From Cystobacter fuscus DSM 2262 (lineage in GTDB: Bacteria > Myxococcota > Myxococcia > Myxococcales > Myxococcaceae): DNA of 64,000 nucleotides. The position numbers were made by a program, and so were the translations under genes. How positions within the stretch are numbered: the first letter of the stretch is position 1; every line of letters starts with the position of its first letter. Below, piece after piece: positions 45,501 to 51,885 of this stretch. Below the pieces are notes generated by a model. The model made no database searches and was not told where the DNA came from. It saw only the letters and a program-made list of their open reading frames with translations. The stretch lies in contig NZ_ANAH02000049.1 in NCBI RefSeq assembly GCF_000335475.2, forward strand, positions 1-64,000, given 5' to 3'.

Positions 45501-46765
45501 TCCCCGCGGACACCGAGTCGGCCGTCTACAGCTTCTGGCTGTGGGTGGAGAGCACCGCCTTCTCCGACAACGTGGCCCATCACACGTTCACCGCGAAGGT
45601 CCGCGACGTCAACGGCAACGACTTGAAGACGCTGGAGGTCATCTCGAACCTGGACGGCACCCCCTACTACGCCGAGCACCGTTATGACTTGAGCGAGTTC
45701 AAGGGGCAGACGATCCAGCTCTTCTTCGAGTCCAACCTGGAGGAGCCCCCCGAGGATCCGATCAACGGCTACACGTATTTCGTGCTCGATGACGTCTACC
45801 TGGAGGTGTCGAGCACTCCAGACATCCAGGCCCCCTCGCTCGACGCGCGCGTGCGTGGCGACTCCGGTACGCGGGTCCAGCTCTCCGCCAACGTGAGCGA
45901 CAACACGTGGACGGCGAAGCTCGAGTTCTTCGTGGATGGCACCCCGGTGGCCACCTTCACCGACCCCAACGGCGAGTACACGAGTCCGTTCGACACGTCC
46001 GCGCTCACCAACGGGCAGCACGAGTTCATGGCCAAGGCCACGGATCGGGCGGGCAACGGGACGTCGGTCAAGGTGCCCTTCACCGTGAACGTGGTGAACG
46101 ACACGACGCCCCCGACCGTCAGCGCGGCCGTGGAGGGCGAGCACGAGACGACGGTGTTCACGGCCTCCGCCACCGACGACACGGGTGTCACGGTCGTGGA
46201 GTTCTACGTGGATGGCGTCTTCCAGGGCCGCGTCCAGGAGGCGCCGTACCGGCTGCCCTTCAGCACCCTGCCCCTGGCGCCCGGCGAGCACACCCTCAAG
46301 GCGGTGGCCTTGGATGCCTACGGCAACTCCGCCTCGGCCACGGCTCCCTTCACGCGCGCCGGCCCGCTGCTGTCCTCCACGCGGCTCTTCGTGCCAGTGG
46401 ACGGCACGTACGACCTGAGCTCCCTGCTGACCCAGGGAGCGAACCCGCTGCTGCTCTGGAACGTGCAGGAGGGCCGCATCTGCGGAACCGTCTCCTCGAC
46501 GGGCGTCTACACGGCGCCGGCCGCGCCCGGCCTCTGCCACGTGCTCATCACCCACAAGCAGGACGCCCGCTCGAGCGCCCGGGTGGACGTGCGCGTCTAC
46601 ACCGCGGATCTCAACGGGGATCGTGTCGTGGACGGTGAGGACCTGGCACGCCTCGCCCAGAGCTGGGGCACCCGCGCTTCCTCCACGACGACCGCGGACC
46701 TCGATGCGAGTGGCTCCGTGGACGACTCCGACGTCACCCTCTTCCTCAGCCAGTTCGGACGCTAA
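42512..46765 (+). CDS. Secreted M4 (thermolysin-like) metalloprotease with Ig/jelly-roll modules and a C-terminal dockerin-like domain
   Basis: ATG at 42512 follows GGTGGAG and gives 1417 residues. After a signal peptide comes an FTP-type propeptide (FRMSSVQTDSFGLTHTRFQQ) and the M4 catalytic domain: HELSH (His393, Glu394, His397), then Glu417 in GGLNEANSD. The 20-residue step from the second His to the Glu and the VHYSSGPMNRAFFFLS block (His231 region of thermolysin) complete the active site. Next are Ig-like repeats (RVEFYVDGVL, KLEFFVDGTP, VVEFYVDGVF) alternating with two jelly-roll modules that start DPGFEKGGEDW and NPDFELYDPD, and a TGVYTAP-type Ig unit. The last 52 residues (about 1366-1417) read DLNGDRVVDGEDLARLAQSW and ADLDASGSVDDSDVTLFLSQ, a two-loop type I dockerin. 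The next gene starts 3 bp later. Confidence 0.93.
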   Translation: MSMPWPRWPLLLASLVAGPSLAAGGRLASVSPTTLLQLRAREPSRAAESLSLLKAQSGQLGLSGRDEFRMSSVQTDSFGLTHTRFQQLHEGIPVWGAVAITHLDPSGRGLTVTKEGVRPHIRVSTRPVVDAASAAALALLEVRPLGLPTKQPGTQLVIYPEVKRVGPPVGKRRLRLNAEDIQEEVVGYRLAWHVHTVLDNTQDGVKQTDFLLDARTGRVLKRWNSLQTASAVGTGRSQYSGDVKLDVFQKADGSYELRDTTRTYGEGLRTYDVNHADIYNGEKPSPVLYQDKDNLWGDGQNFDPSADTLSENGQTAAVDAHFGLQATWDYYQKIHNRFGIDNAGTPTFNYVHVGAGMDNAFWDGDCFCMNYGDGTYPEPYGFKSVVSLDVAGHELSHGVMSQTAALIYSGEPGGLNEANSDIFGTMTEFWVRGGQGDTIGDTGGDWTIGEQLSDSPLRYMYKPSLDGASEDAWSPGLDAIDVHYSSGPMNRAFFFLSQGAQSAATPNDYSSRYLPDGMTGIGNDKAAAIWYRAITAYLTPASNYVAARTASLRAAADLHGSGSQEYRAVQNAFAAINVGYSASTYDDLTPPTATLSLAGSAPMLRFNAVAADNIGVTRVEFYVDGVLTSSDDTQPFALRLDTTQVDPGTHQVVARAIDLAGNAGASAPIGFTVTQSFSQLLHDPGFEKGGEDWVQEPADSDYPIIVYSSTRAHTGYGYAVFNGYGSSAVDRISQQVTLPADTQTAALTFYLTVLTDDLGTQAQDTLAVQVRDTQGNLLEQPASWSNVDSTLGWVQVSLDLTRFAGQTVQLHFVGTENDDGFASLFQLDDLALRVLTRPDTETPFVRAGVATDPESGRVALLGHVWDNGFVNAVELFVDGASQGSVSTTFAKTLSAGALGDGLHALVVKTTDAAGNTSTSDHYPFYVERARGQVVQNPDFELYDPDKNHAEGWTLETPYPESNGVLENFLLAYSGWNLVLFGHDDGPNTSTLRQTVTLPADTESAVYSFWLWVESTAFSDNVAHHTFTAKVRDVNGNDLKTLEVISNLDGTPYYAEHRYDLSEFKGQTIQLFFESNLEEPPEDPINGYTYFVLDDVYLEVSSTPDIQAPSLDARVRGDSGTRVQLSANVSDNTWTAKLEFFVDGTPVATFTDPNGEYTSPFDTSALTNGQHEFMAKATDRAGNGTSVKVPFTVNVVNDTTPPTVSAAVEGEHETTVFTASATDDTGVTVVEFYVDGVFQGRVQEAPYRLPFSTLPLAPGEHTLKAVALDAYGNSASATAPFTRAGPLLSSTRLFVPVDGTYDLSSLLTQGANPLLLWNVQEGRICGTVSSTGVYTAPAAPGLCHVLITHKQDARSSARVDVRVYTADLNGDRVVDGEDLARLAQSWGTRASSTTTADLDASGSVDDSDVTLFLSQFGR

Positions 46766-46768
46766 CCC

Positions 46769-48064
46769 ATGAAAACGTTGACCAGGCTCATTGTTCCGCT
46801 GCTGCTCGGAGCGCTCGCCGCGTGCGGTGACAAGCCCACGCCCGGCACGGGGCCCGTGACCGTCTCGCCCAAGAGCATCACCGTGAAGGCCGGGGAGTCC
46901 ACGACCTTCACCGCCTCCGTCGAGGGCACCCAGGAGCCGAGGATCCTCTGGAGCGTGGAGGGCGAGTCCTCGGGCACCATCACCAGCACGGGCGTCTACA
47001 CCGCGCCCGCCCAGGCCGGCACCTACACGGTGGTGGCCACCAACGCGCTGGACACCACGAAGAAGGACACGGCCGAGGTCACCGTCGCCCCGGTCATCCA
47101 CGTCACCCTCACGCCGACGTCCGCCACGGTGCTCACCGGCGGCAGTGTCACCTTCACCGCCGAGGTGACGGGGGCCCCGGACACCTCGGTCACCTGGTCC
47201 ATCCAGGAGGGCGACGCGGGCGGCACCATCACCCGCACGGGCGTCTACACCGCGCCCGCGCAGGGCGGCACCTTCACCGTGGTGGCCACCAGCGTGGCGG
47301 ATCCCACGAAGAAGGCCGAGGCCCGGGTGACGGTGAGCGCGATCATCGTCGAGGTGTCTCCCGGAACGGCGACGAGCGCACCGGGCGGCACCACGACGTT
47401 CACCGCGACCGTCAAGGGCCACACCACCCAGGCGGTGTCCTGGAGCGTGGAGGGCGACGCGGGCGGCACCATCACCAGCACGGGCGTCTACACCGCGCCC
47501 TCGCGTCCGGGCACCTTCACCGTGGTGGCCACGAGCGTGGCGGACCCCACGAAGAAGGGCACCGCCACCGTCACCGTGCCGGCCGCCCAGGCCGGTGGCT
47601 ACACCAACCCTCCGGGCACGGACGGCTGGCGGCTGGTGAAGAACACGAGCGCCTCCTCGGGCAACCACCTCGTGCTGGATCTGCTCGGCCCCACGCGCCA
47701 GTCCGGCCGCGGCGTGGCCCTGACGCTCTCCGTGGACGCGGCCCGGGCGGACTGGGCCCGGGTGTCCTCGTCGGACACCGAGTACGTCACCAACGGGTTG
47801 TTCTCGCTCGGTGACGAGCCGCGGCTGCTCAAGGGCGCCGCCAAGGACGGCACGCTGCGGGTGGGCGTGTTCCAGAAGGGCACGAGCGGCCCGGCCACCC
47901 AGTACACCGGCGCGCTGGTGTCGGTGGCGGTGGACGTGAAGCTCGATCCCTCGCTGCCCGCCGGCACGCGCATCCCCCTGTCCGTCGTCAAGGCCCAGGC
48001 CCTGACGGCGACGGGTGACTTGCGCGACATCGACGTCGCCGTGGGCGTGCTCGCCACCGAGTAG
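46769..48064 (+). CDS. Surface lipoprotein with three Ig-like repeats and a cohesin-like C-terminal domain
   Basis: 431 residues. MKTLTRLIVPLLLGALAAC gives a lipobox with Cys19. Three consecutive bacterial Ig-like repeats of about 85 residues follow (about 29-105, 106-195, 196-272), each ending in a GTIT-TGVYTAP-...-GTFTVVAT block. The last 160 residues contain DLLGPTRQSGRGVALTLSVD, RVGVFQKG, then VAVDVKLDPSLPAGTRIPLS and SVVKAQALTATGDLRDIDVAV. That beta-rich pattern (L-x-V-x-V-D repeats, ...GTxIPL...) resembles cohesin or carbohydrate-binding sandwiches. Placed immediately after a dockerin-bearing protease, cohesin is the natural reading, but it is an inference from order and pattern. The likely position is an outer-membrane anchor with a stalk. 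Confidence 0.7.
   Translation: MKTLTRLIVPLLLGALAACGDKPTPGTGPVTVSPKSITVKAGESTTFTASVEGTQEPRILWSVEGESSGTITSTGVYTAPAQAGTYTVVATNALDTTKKDTAEVTVAPVIHVTLTPTSATVLTGGSVTFTAEVTGAPDTSVTWSIQEGDAGGTITRTGVYTAPAQGGTFTVVATSVADPTKKAEARVTVSAIIVEVSPGTATSAPGGTTTFTATVKGHTTQAVSWSVEGDAGGTITSTGVYTAPSRPGTFTVVATSVADPTKKGTATVTVPAAQAGGYTNPPGTDGWRLVKNTSASSGNHLVLDLLGPTRQSGRGVALTLSVDAARADWARVSSSDTEYVTNGLFSLGDEPRLLKGAAKDGTLRVGVFQKGTSGPATQYTGALVSVAVDVKLDPSLPAGTRIPLSVVKAQALTATGDLRDIDVAVGVLATE
46850..47580 (+). repeat. Three tandem Ig-domain DNA repeats in the lipoprotein gene
   Basis: The three Ig-like repeats remain similar at DNA level: GGCACCATCAC followed by GGGCGTCTACACCGCGCCC recurs near 46974, 47221 and 47464. The spacing is about 245 bp. 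This suggests recent internal duplication or homogenisation. A further partial copy lies outside the gene at 51814-51872. Confidence 0.7.
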
Positions 48065-48085
48065 TCCCGGGCACCCGGCTGTCGC

Positions 48086-48120
48086 GACGGCGGTCCTCCC
48101 CACCCGGGAGGGCCGCCGTC
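48086..48120 (+). terminator. Terminator of the protease-lipoprotein operon
   Basis: GACGGCGGTCCTCCC (48086-48100) pairs with GGGAGGGCCGCCGTC (48106-48120) with one G-T wobble across a 5-nt loop, 22 bp after the stop, followed by GTCGTTT. Confidence 0.7.
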
Positions 48121-48163
48121 GTCGTTTCCGGCCCACGTGAGCCCCGGTGGCACGAAGGGCCTG

Positions 48164-48688
48164 CTACGGGTAGCGCCGCTGGTACTCCTCGCGCAGCCGG
48201 GCCAGGTAGCTCGCGGCCTCGGCAGTGCCCTCCTCGGGCGCCCAGGGAGCGAAGGTCTTGTCGTTGGCGGGTGCATAGGGCCCGTTCTTCACCTCGAAGA
48301 GCACCGTGTCCGGCGCGAGGGCCACGAGCCCGTGGAAGATGCCCGCGGCCAGGTCCACCCCGAACCGCTCGCCCCCGGCCTCCAATGACAGACAATCGCG
48401 CACGCGGCCATCCTCCTCGAAGGTGAAGAAGGCCAGCGCGCCGCGCAGCACCACCCAGGCCTCGGCCTTCGGTGGCTCCAGGTGCCGGTGCGGCCGCACG
48501 TAGCTGTCTGGCTGGATGACATTGAACATCCGGTGCAGCGGCTCATCCTCCTGCTTGTGCAAGGGGAGGATGATGCGTCGCCGGGGGCTCGTCCGGGAGG
48601 ACTCGGTGACGTCCTCGACCAGGGAGCGAGTGAGGACCACCAGCTCACCCGCGGGCGCATCCAGGGCACGTCGATAGGAAGAACTCAT
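48164..48688 (-). CDS. WbuC-like cupin metalloprotein
   Basis: ATG at 48688 gives 174 residues. The cupin core shows RMFNVIQPDSYVRPHRHLEP with the His-x-His pair, then EAWVVLRGALAFFTFEEDG and GIFHGLVALAPDTVLFEVKN with the last His. The C-terminus has PYAPANDKTFAPWAPEEG, as in WbuC-family cupins associated with surface polysaccharide loci. No polysaccharide genes flank it here. The enzyme is presumably cytoplasmic; the substrate is unknown. The frame runs upstream to 48931 but in proline/arginine-rich low-quality sequence, so the internal start was chosen. Confidence 0.88.
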   Translation of the reverse strand: MSSSYRRALDAPAGELVVLTRSLVEDVTESSRTSPRRRIILPLHKQEDEPLHRMFNVIQPDSYVRPHRHLEPPKAEAWVVLRGALAFFTFEEDGRVRDCLSLEAGGERFGVDLAAGIFHGLVALAPDTVLFEVKNGPYAPANDKTFAPWAPEEGTAEAASYLARLREEYQRRYP

Positions 48689-48774
48689 GACTCCGAGCGG
48701 AGCACAGGAGCATGGCGAGCGTCCAGGACGCGCGGGCGAGCCAGCTCCAGTGCCCCGCGGGAGCTCTGCCCGGC

Positions 48775-49221
48775 TCAGTCGAGGCGAAAGCCGGTGGGCG
48801 CGCGCGGCTCCTGGCGGCGGTACATGTCGAGGTAGAGCGTCACCGGCTTCTCCAGGCCCTCGTACGTCACCTCGTACATGTCGAGCAGGCCGCCGCCAAA
48901 AGGCAGGGAGGAATCCTTGAAGCCGCAGCAACTGCCGAGCCGCTCGAAGCTCAGCGGCTGCCCCTCGGGACCACGCAGGTACCTCAGGAACTCATGCTCG
49001 CCCGAGGGCCCTCCGCCGACCTTGATGGGATCCTCCGGCGTGTAGCCATAGCCCGAAGGCGCCGGCGTCTCCCCTGGGGCGGCGGGTGTCCGCGCAACGG
49101 CTTCGATCACGGGAGCACCCGCCTCCACGCCCCCCTCTCCCTGGCGCATCGTGGCGGACGAGCTGGCACAACCGGAGGACAGCATCCACAAGACACTGCA
49201 GCGGAACGCGGCGCGAATCAT
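48775..49221 (-). CDS. Small lipoprotein of unknown function
   Basis: ATG at 49221, 6 bp after GGATGGGGGG, gives 148 residues starting MIRAAFRCSVLWMLSSGCAS with a lipobox S-S-G-C. The mature part has a Pro/Ala/Glu-rich linker, then GEHEFLRYLRGPEGQPLSF and a distinctive LGSCCGFKDSSLPFGGGLLD followed by YEVTYEGLEKPVTLYLDMY. The paired cysteines could bind metal or form a disulfide. I recognise no described family. A perfect 18-bp palindrome lies 22 bp upstream of the start. Confidence 0.75.
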   Translation of the reverse strand: MIRAAFRCSVLWMLSSGCASSSATMRQGEGGVEAGAPVIEAVARTPAAPGETPAPSGYGYTPEDPIKVGGGPSGEHEFLRYLRGPEGQPLSFERLGSCCGFKDSSLPFGGGLLDMYEVTYEGLEKPVTLYLDMYRRQEPRAPTGFRLD

Positions 49222-49242
49222 GAGCATCCCCCCATCCTAACT

Positions 49243-49260
49243 GTCTGACACATGTCAGAC
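49243..49260. promoter_or_regulatory. Perfect palindrome upstream of the small lipoprotein
   Basis: GTCTGACA-CA-TGTCAGAC is an inverted repeat with 8-bp arms and a 2-bp spacer, 22 bp before the lipoprotein ATG on the minus strand. It could be an operator. Its right arm overlaps the first bases of the 46-bp direct repeat at 49255, so it may instead be a scar of the rearrangement. Confidence 0.4.
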
Positions 49261-49300
49261 GGCGGCGTCGCGCAGCCAGGTGGCGCCCGTGGGGGTGACC
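49255..49300. repeat. Left 46-bp direct repeat, copy of the M24 peptidase gene 3' end
   Basis: 49255-49300 and 57488-57533 are identical except at 2 positions, in the same orientation. In both copies the sequence encodes, on the minus strand, VTPTGATWLRDAAV plus stop (here with Arg-like or Ala variants at the edge). The copy at 57488 is the genuine end of the M24 gene; this one has no upstream gene body. The 8.2 kb between carry the RCC1 lipoprotein and the 1218/517-residue pair. Confidence 0.85.
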
Positions 49301-49334
49301 GCGGGTCCACGAGGCCCCCTCGCGGCTGGCCGGA

Positions 49335-51059
49335 CTACGGCAACAGGACCTTCGCGGGGGCGCATTCGCCCGAGGTCACCTGGTCATTGCCCCTCTGCCG
49401 GGGACCGCCGCCCCAACCCCAGACGGTGCCATCCGTGAGGAAGGCGTGGGCATACCTGTCGCCGATGCTCACCCCCGCCACGCCCGTCAGGCCGAGCGCG
49501 GCCGGGACCCTGCCGTAGTTCACCTCCGCGCTCTGGCAGGTCGCATGGGAGGACAGGTCACCCCAGGTCCAGGCCTTGCCCTGGGTGCGATCCAACGCCA
49601 CCGCATGGCTCGGGCCCGCGAAGAGGGAGATGGACCCCGACGCCCACTGATAGGTCCGCGTGGGCGTCCTGTAATAGCTGGTGGTGTCCCCCAGGGGTCC
49701 AACTCCCCAGCCCCACAGCTCCCGGGTGCCGCGAATCGCCAGGGAGAAGGCATGGCCCGCGGCAATGGACGTCACGCCCGACAGGCCCGGAAGCTTCCTG
49801 GGGACGGGACTCGAGTCGATCGAGTCATCTCCGAGGCACCCCATCACATTGGTACCCCAGACCCACACCGTGCCGTCGCTCTTGAGCGCCAGGGAGTGCG
49901 ACCGTCCCGCGGCGACGGCGGTCACCTGGGTGAGGCCCGCCACCTGCACGGGGAGGGTCCGGCTGACGCCCGTGCCATCGCCGAGCTGACGGTCGCCGTT
50001 CTCGCCCCAGGCCCACACCGTGCCGTCGCTCTTGAGCGCGAGGACGTGATGGATGCCCATGGCCAGCGCCGTCACGCCCGTCAAGCCAGGCACCTGGGCG
50101 GGCGTCTTGCTGGGGGTGGTGCCTCCGTTGCCCTGGAGACCATAGTCACTGCTCCCCCACGTCCACACGGTCCCATCCGTGCGCAGCGCCAGGGACGTCC
50201 CGTTTATCGCATGGACGGACTTGACGCCGGGCAGAAGCGGACCCTGCACGGGAAGGGTGCTGCCGAACTGCCCGACCGCATCTCCCAACTGAGAGTAGTA
50301 GTTGTCGCCCCAGCCCCAGAGCGTCCCGTCCGCGCGCAGGGCGAGTGAATAGTCGAAGCCCGCCGCGACACTGGTGGCCTTCGCGCCGCTCACGTAGGGC
50401 GCGGCCGCCATGAAGACCAGATCATCGCGATCATCGTAGGGCCCGGTGGTGCAGGGACTCGCGACTCCGCCCCGGCGCAGCGCCGCGCGGATGGCCTGCA
50501 CCCCGGAGCCCGTGGGGACGGTGTAGGAAGCCGTGAGGATCTGCTCCCAGCCAGTCCCCGTCACCGGCAGCGAGGTGATCAGGGTCCACGAGGGCTGGGT
50601 CACGTTCGTGGTGGAGTAGAGGTCCAGGAAGTTGTTCTGCGCAATCCGGGGCAGCGAGACCGTCACCTCGATGTTCGCCGTCCGGCCCTGGGTCAACGGC
50701 TTCTGGTCCTGGGAGGAGATCCGCACCCGGTCCACCCACTCGCCGTCCGAGTAGGTGCCCTGGTTTCCATCCACGCACGTTCCGCCCAGGGTGCTGGGTG
50801 CGTAATGCTCGACGGCGACTGTCCCGCGCCCCCACAACTCCGGGCCCGAATCACATTCCGGGGCCAGGTCGTGGCACCTGACGGTCTTGAGCGTGGAATC
50901 CAGCATCGCGTGGACAGGCGCCTGGGAGACGCCCAGGGAGCCGGGTGGCTCCCCCGCTCCCTGACTCATGGACTCCGGCGCGCCACAGGCCACCTGGAGG
51001 ATACCGCCCAGCAGCCCGGCCCACTTCCACTTCCGACTTCCCTTCGAACTCGAACGCAT
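49335..51059 (-). CDS. RCC1-repeat surface lipoprotein (seven-bladed propeller)
   Basis: ATG at 51059 gives 574 residues. MRSSSKGSRKWKWAGLLGGI and then LQVACG is a lipoprotein-like signal, although the residue three before the Cys is Gln. A beta-sandwich at about 70-210 (DRVRISSQDQKPLTQGRTAN and on) precedes seven RCC1-type repeats from about 220 on: blocks such as GFDYSLALRADGTLWGWGDN, GTSLALRTDGTVWTWGSSDY, HHVLALKSDGTVWAWGENGD, SHSLALKSDGTVWVWGTNV, then more divergent FSLAIRG, HAVALDRTQGKAWTWG and YAHAFLTDGTVWGWGGG. Seven repeats make a complete propeller. RCC1 lipoproteins are numerous in myxobacteria with no settled role. Confidence 0.9.
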   Translation of the reverse strand: MRSSSKGSRKWKWAGLLGGILQVACGAPESMSQGAGEPPGSLGVSQAPVHAMLDSTLKTVRCHDLAPECDSGPELWGRGTVAVEHYAPSTLGGTCVDGNQGTYSDGEWVDRVRISSQDQKPLTQGRTANIEVTVSLPRIAQNNFLDLYSTTNVTQPSWTLITSLPVTGTGWEQILTASYTVPTGSGVQAIRAALRRGGVASPCTTGPYDDRDDLVFMAAAPYVSGAKATSVAAGFDYSLALRADGTLWGWGDNYYSQLGDAVGQFGSTLPVQGPLLPGVKSVHAINGTSLALRTDGTVWTWGSSDYGLQGNGGTTPSKTPAQVPGLTGVTALAMGIHHVLALKSDGTVWAWGENGDRQLGDGTGVSRTLPVQVAGLTQVTAVAAGRSHSLALKSDGTVWVWGTNVMGCLGDDSIDSSPVPRKLPGLSGVTSIAAGHAFSLAIRGTRELWGWGVGPLGDTTSYYRTPTRTYQWASGSISLFAGPSHAVALDRTQGKAWTWGDLSSHATCQSAEVNYGRVPAALGLTGVAGVSIGDRYAHAFLTDGTVWGWGGGPRQRGNDQVTSGECAPAKVLLP

Positions 51060-51641
51060 CTTCCCTCTGCCTTGAATGGCGCACAAACGGAACAAACCGT
51101 TTTCACCGTGAGCGCCGGAACCGACGAAGGGAGCGATTCGAAATTCAAACGTCTATACACAAACGCGCCACCAGGTCTTCTCGAGCGACTGGAGACGGCG
51201 AATGCTGAACGAAGTGAGGGTTGGAGACGTGTGCACGTCGAAGCTCCAGAGAGGTGGATGGAGCCGGCGGCTCCCAGTTCCCCTTATAACGGCAGAAGGC
51301 CGCGGGCTGTTCCCAGCGCGCGCCCGGAGGCCACGGCCCGAGCGTCACTACCGGCACGCTGAAACGGAAGAGCTCTGCCCAGGCCGCCATGTCTCACTCC
51401 TCGCGCTCGACGAGCACGTTGTCCACGCGCCCCGCGCGCCTGACGCGCGCCGGCACCGGGCCGTCCTCCTGCTGGCCGAGCCTCATCTTGGGCAGTCGCG
51501 TGCCCTGGGGCGAGGAGCAGGCATCGGAGCGGCGTCCAGGTGGGATGGGGCCCCTCTCGAGGATGAAGGCCGAAGCCGAGGGGCTGGTCGCCCAGGCCGC
51601 GACGCGGCACCGAGGTCCGAGAGTGCCGCGCTCCATCTGGG

Positions 51642-51791
51642 TTGCCGCTGGTGGCCGTGGTACTCGTCTCCGCCGCCGGGCAACGGCTGAGCTGGCACGA
51701 GAGCGCAGCGCGACACCTGCGCGCGTTGCGCCAGCACCCACGTGCCGCCGTCCGTACCGCGGCCTACGCCACCGTCACCGCGAGCGAGTAG
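51642..51791 (+). pseudogene. C-terminal remnant of an unidentified gene
   Basis: A 49-codon stretch reads LPLVAVVLVSAAGQRLSWHE and then SAARHLRALRQHPRAAVRTA, AYATVTASE and a stop. It is protein-like (amphipathic helices resembling HEAT-type repeats) but has no start or upstream continuation. Probably the surviving end of a deleted gene. Confidence 0.3.
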
Positions 51792-51813
51792 GCCCTCCAC
51801 GTCCTGCGACACG

Positions 51814-51872
51814 GGGGGCTGCATCACCAGTCAGGGCGTCTACACCGCGCCCTCGCGTCCGGGCACCTTCAC
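51814..51872 (+). repeat. Fragment of an Ig-like repeat, near-identical to the lipoprotein gene
   Basis: The bases TCACCAG followed by GGGCGTCTACACCGCGCCCTCGCGTCCGGGCACCTTCACC match 47471-47521 almost exactly and encode TGVYTAPSRPGTFT-like sequence. There is no flanking gene, so it is a dislocated fragment of the third Ig repeat or of a lost relative. Confidence 0.75.
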
Positions 51873-51885
51873 CTACGTCCCAAGC

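Larger units (their letters stand above)
51060..51885. other. Decayed stretch between the RCC1 gene and the 1218-residue gene
   Basis: About 825 bp without an intact gene. It contains pieces of coding-looking sequence: on the minus strand at about 51337-51390, MAAWAELFRFSVPVVTLG, faintly like the N-terminus of YetF/DUF421 membrane proteins, and at about 51394-51480, RLPKMRLGQQEDGPVPARVR with RAGRVDNVLVEREE. On the plus strand lie 51642-51791 and the Ig-repeat fragment 51814-51872. Short, unrelated fragments in mixed frames suggest deletion and rearrangement. Confidence 0.5.
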
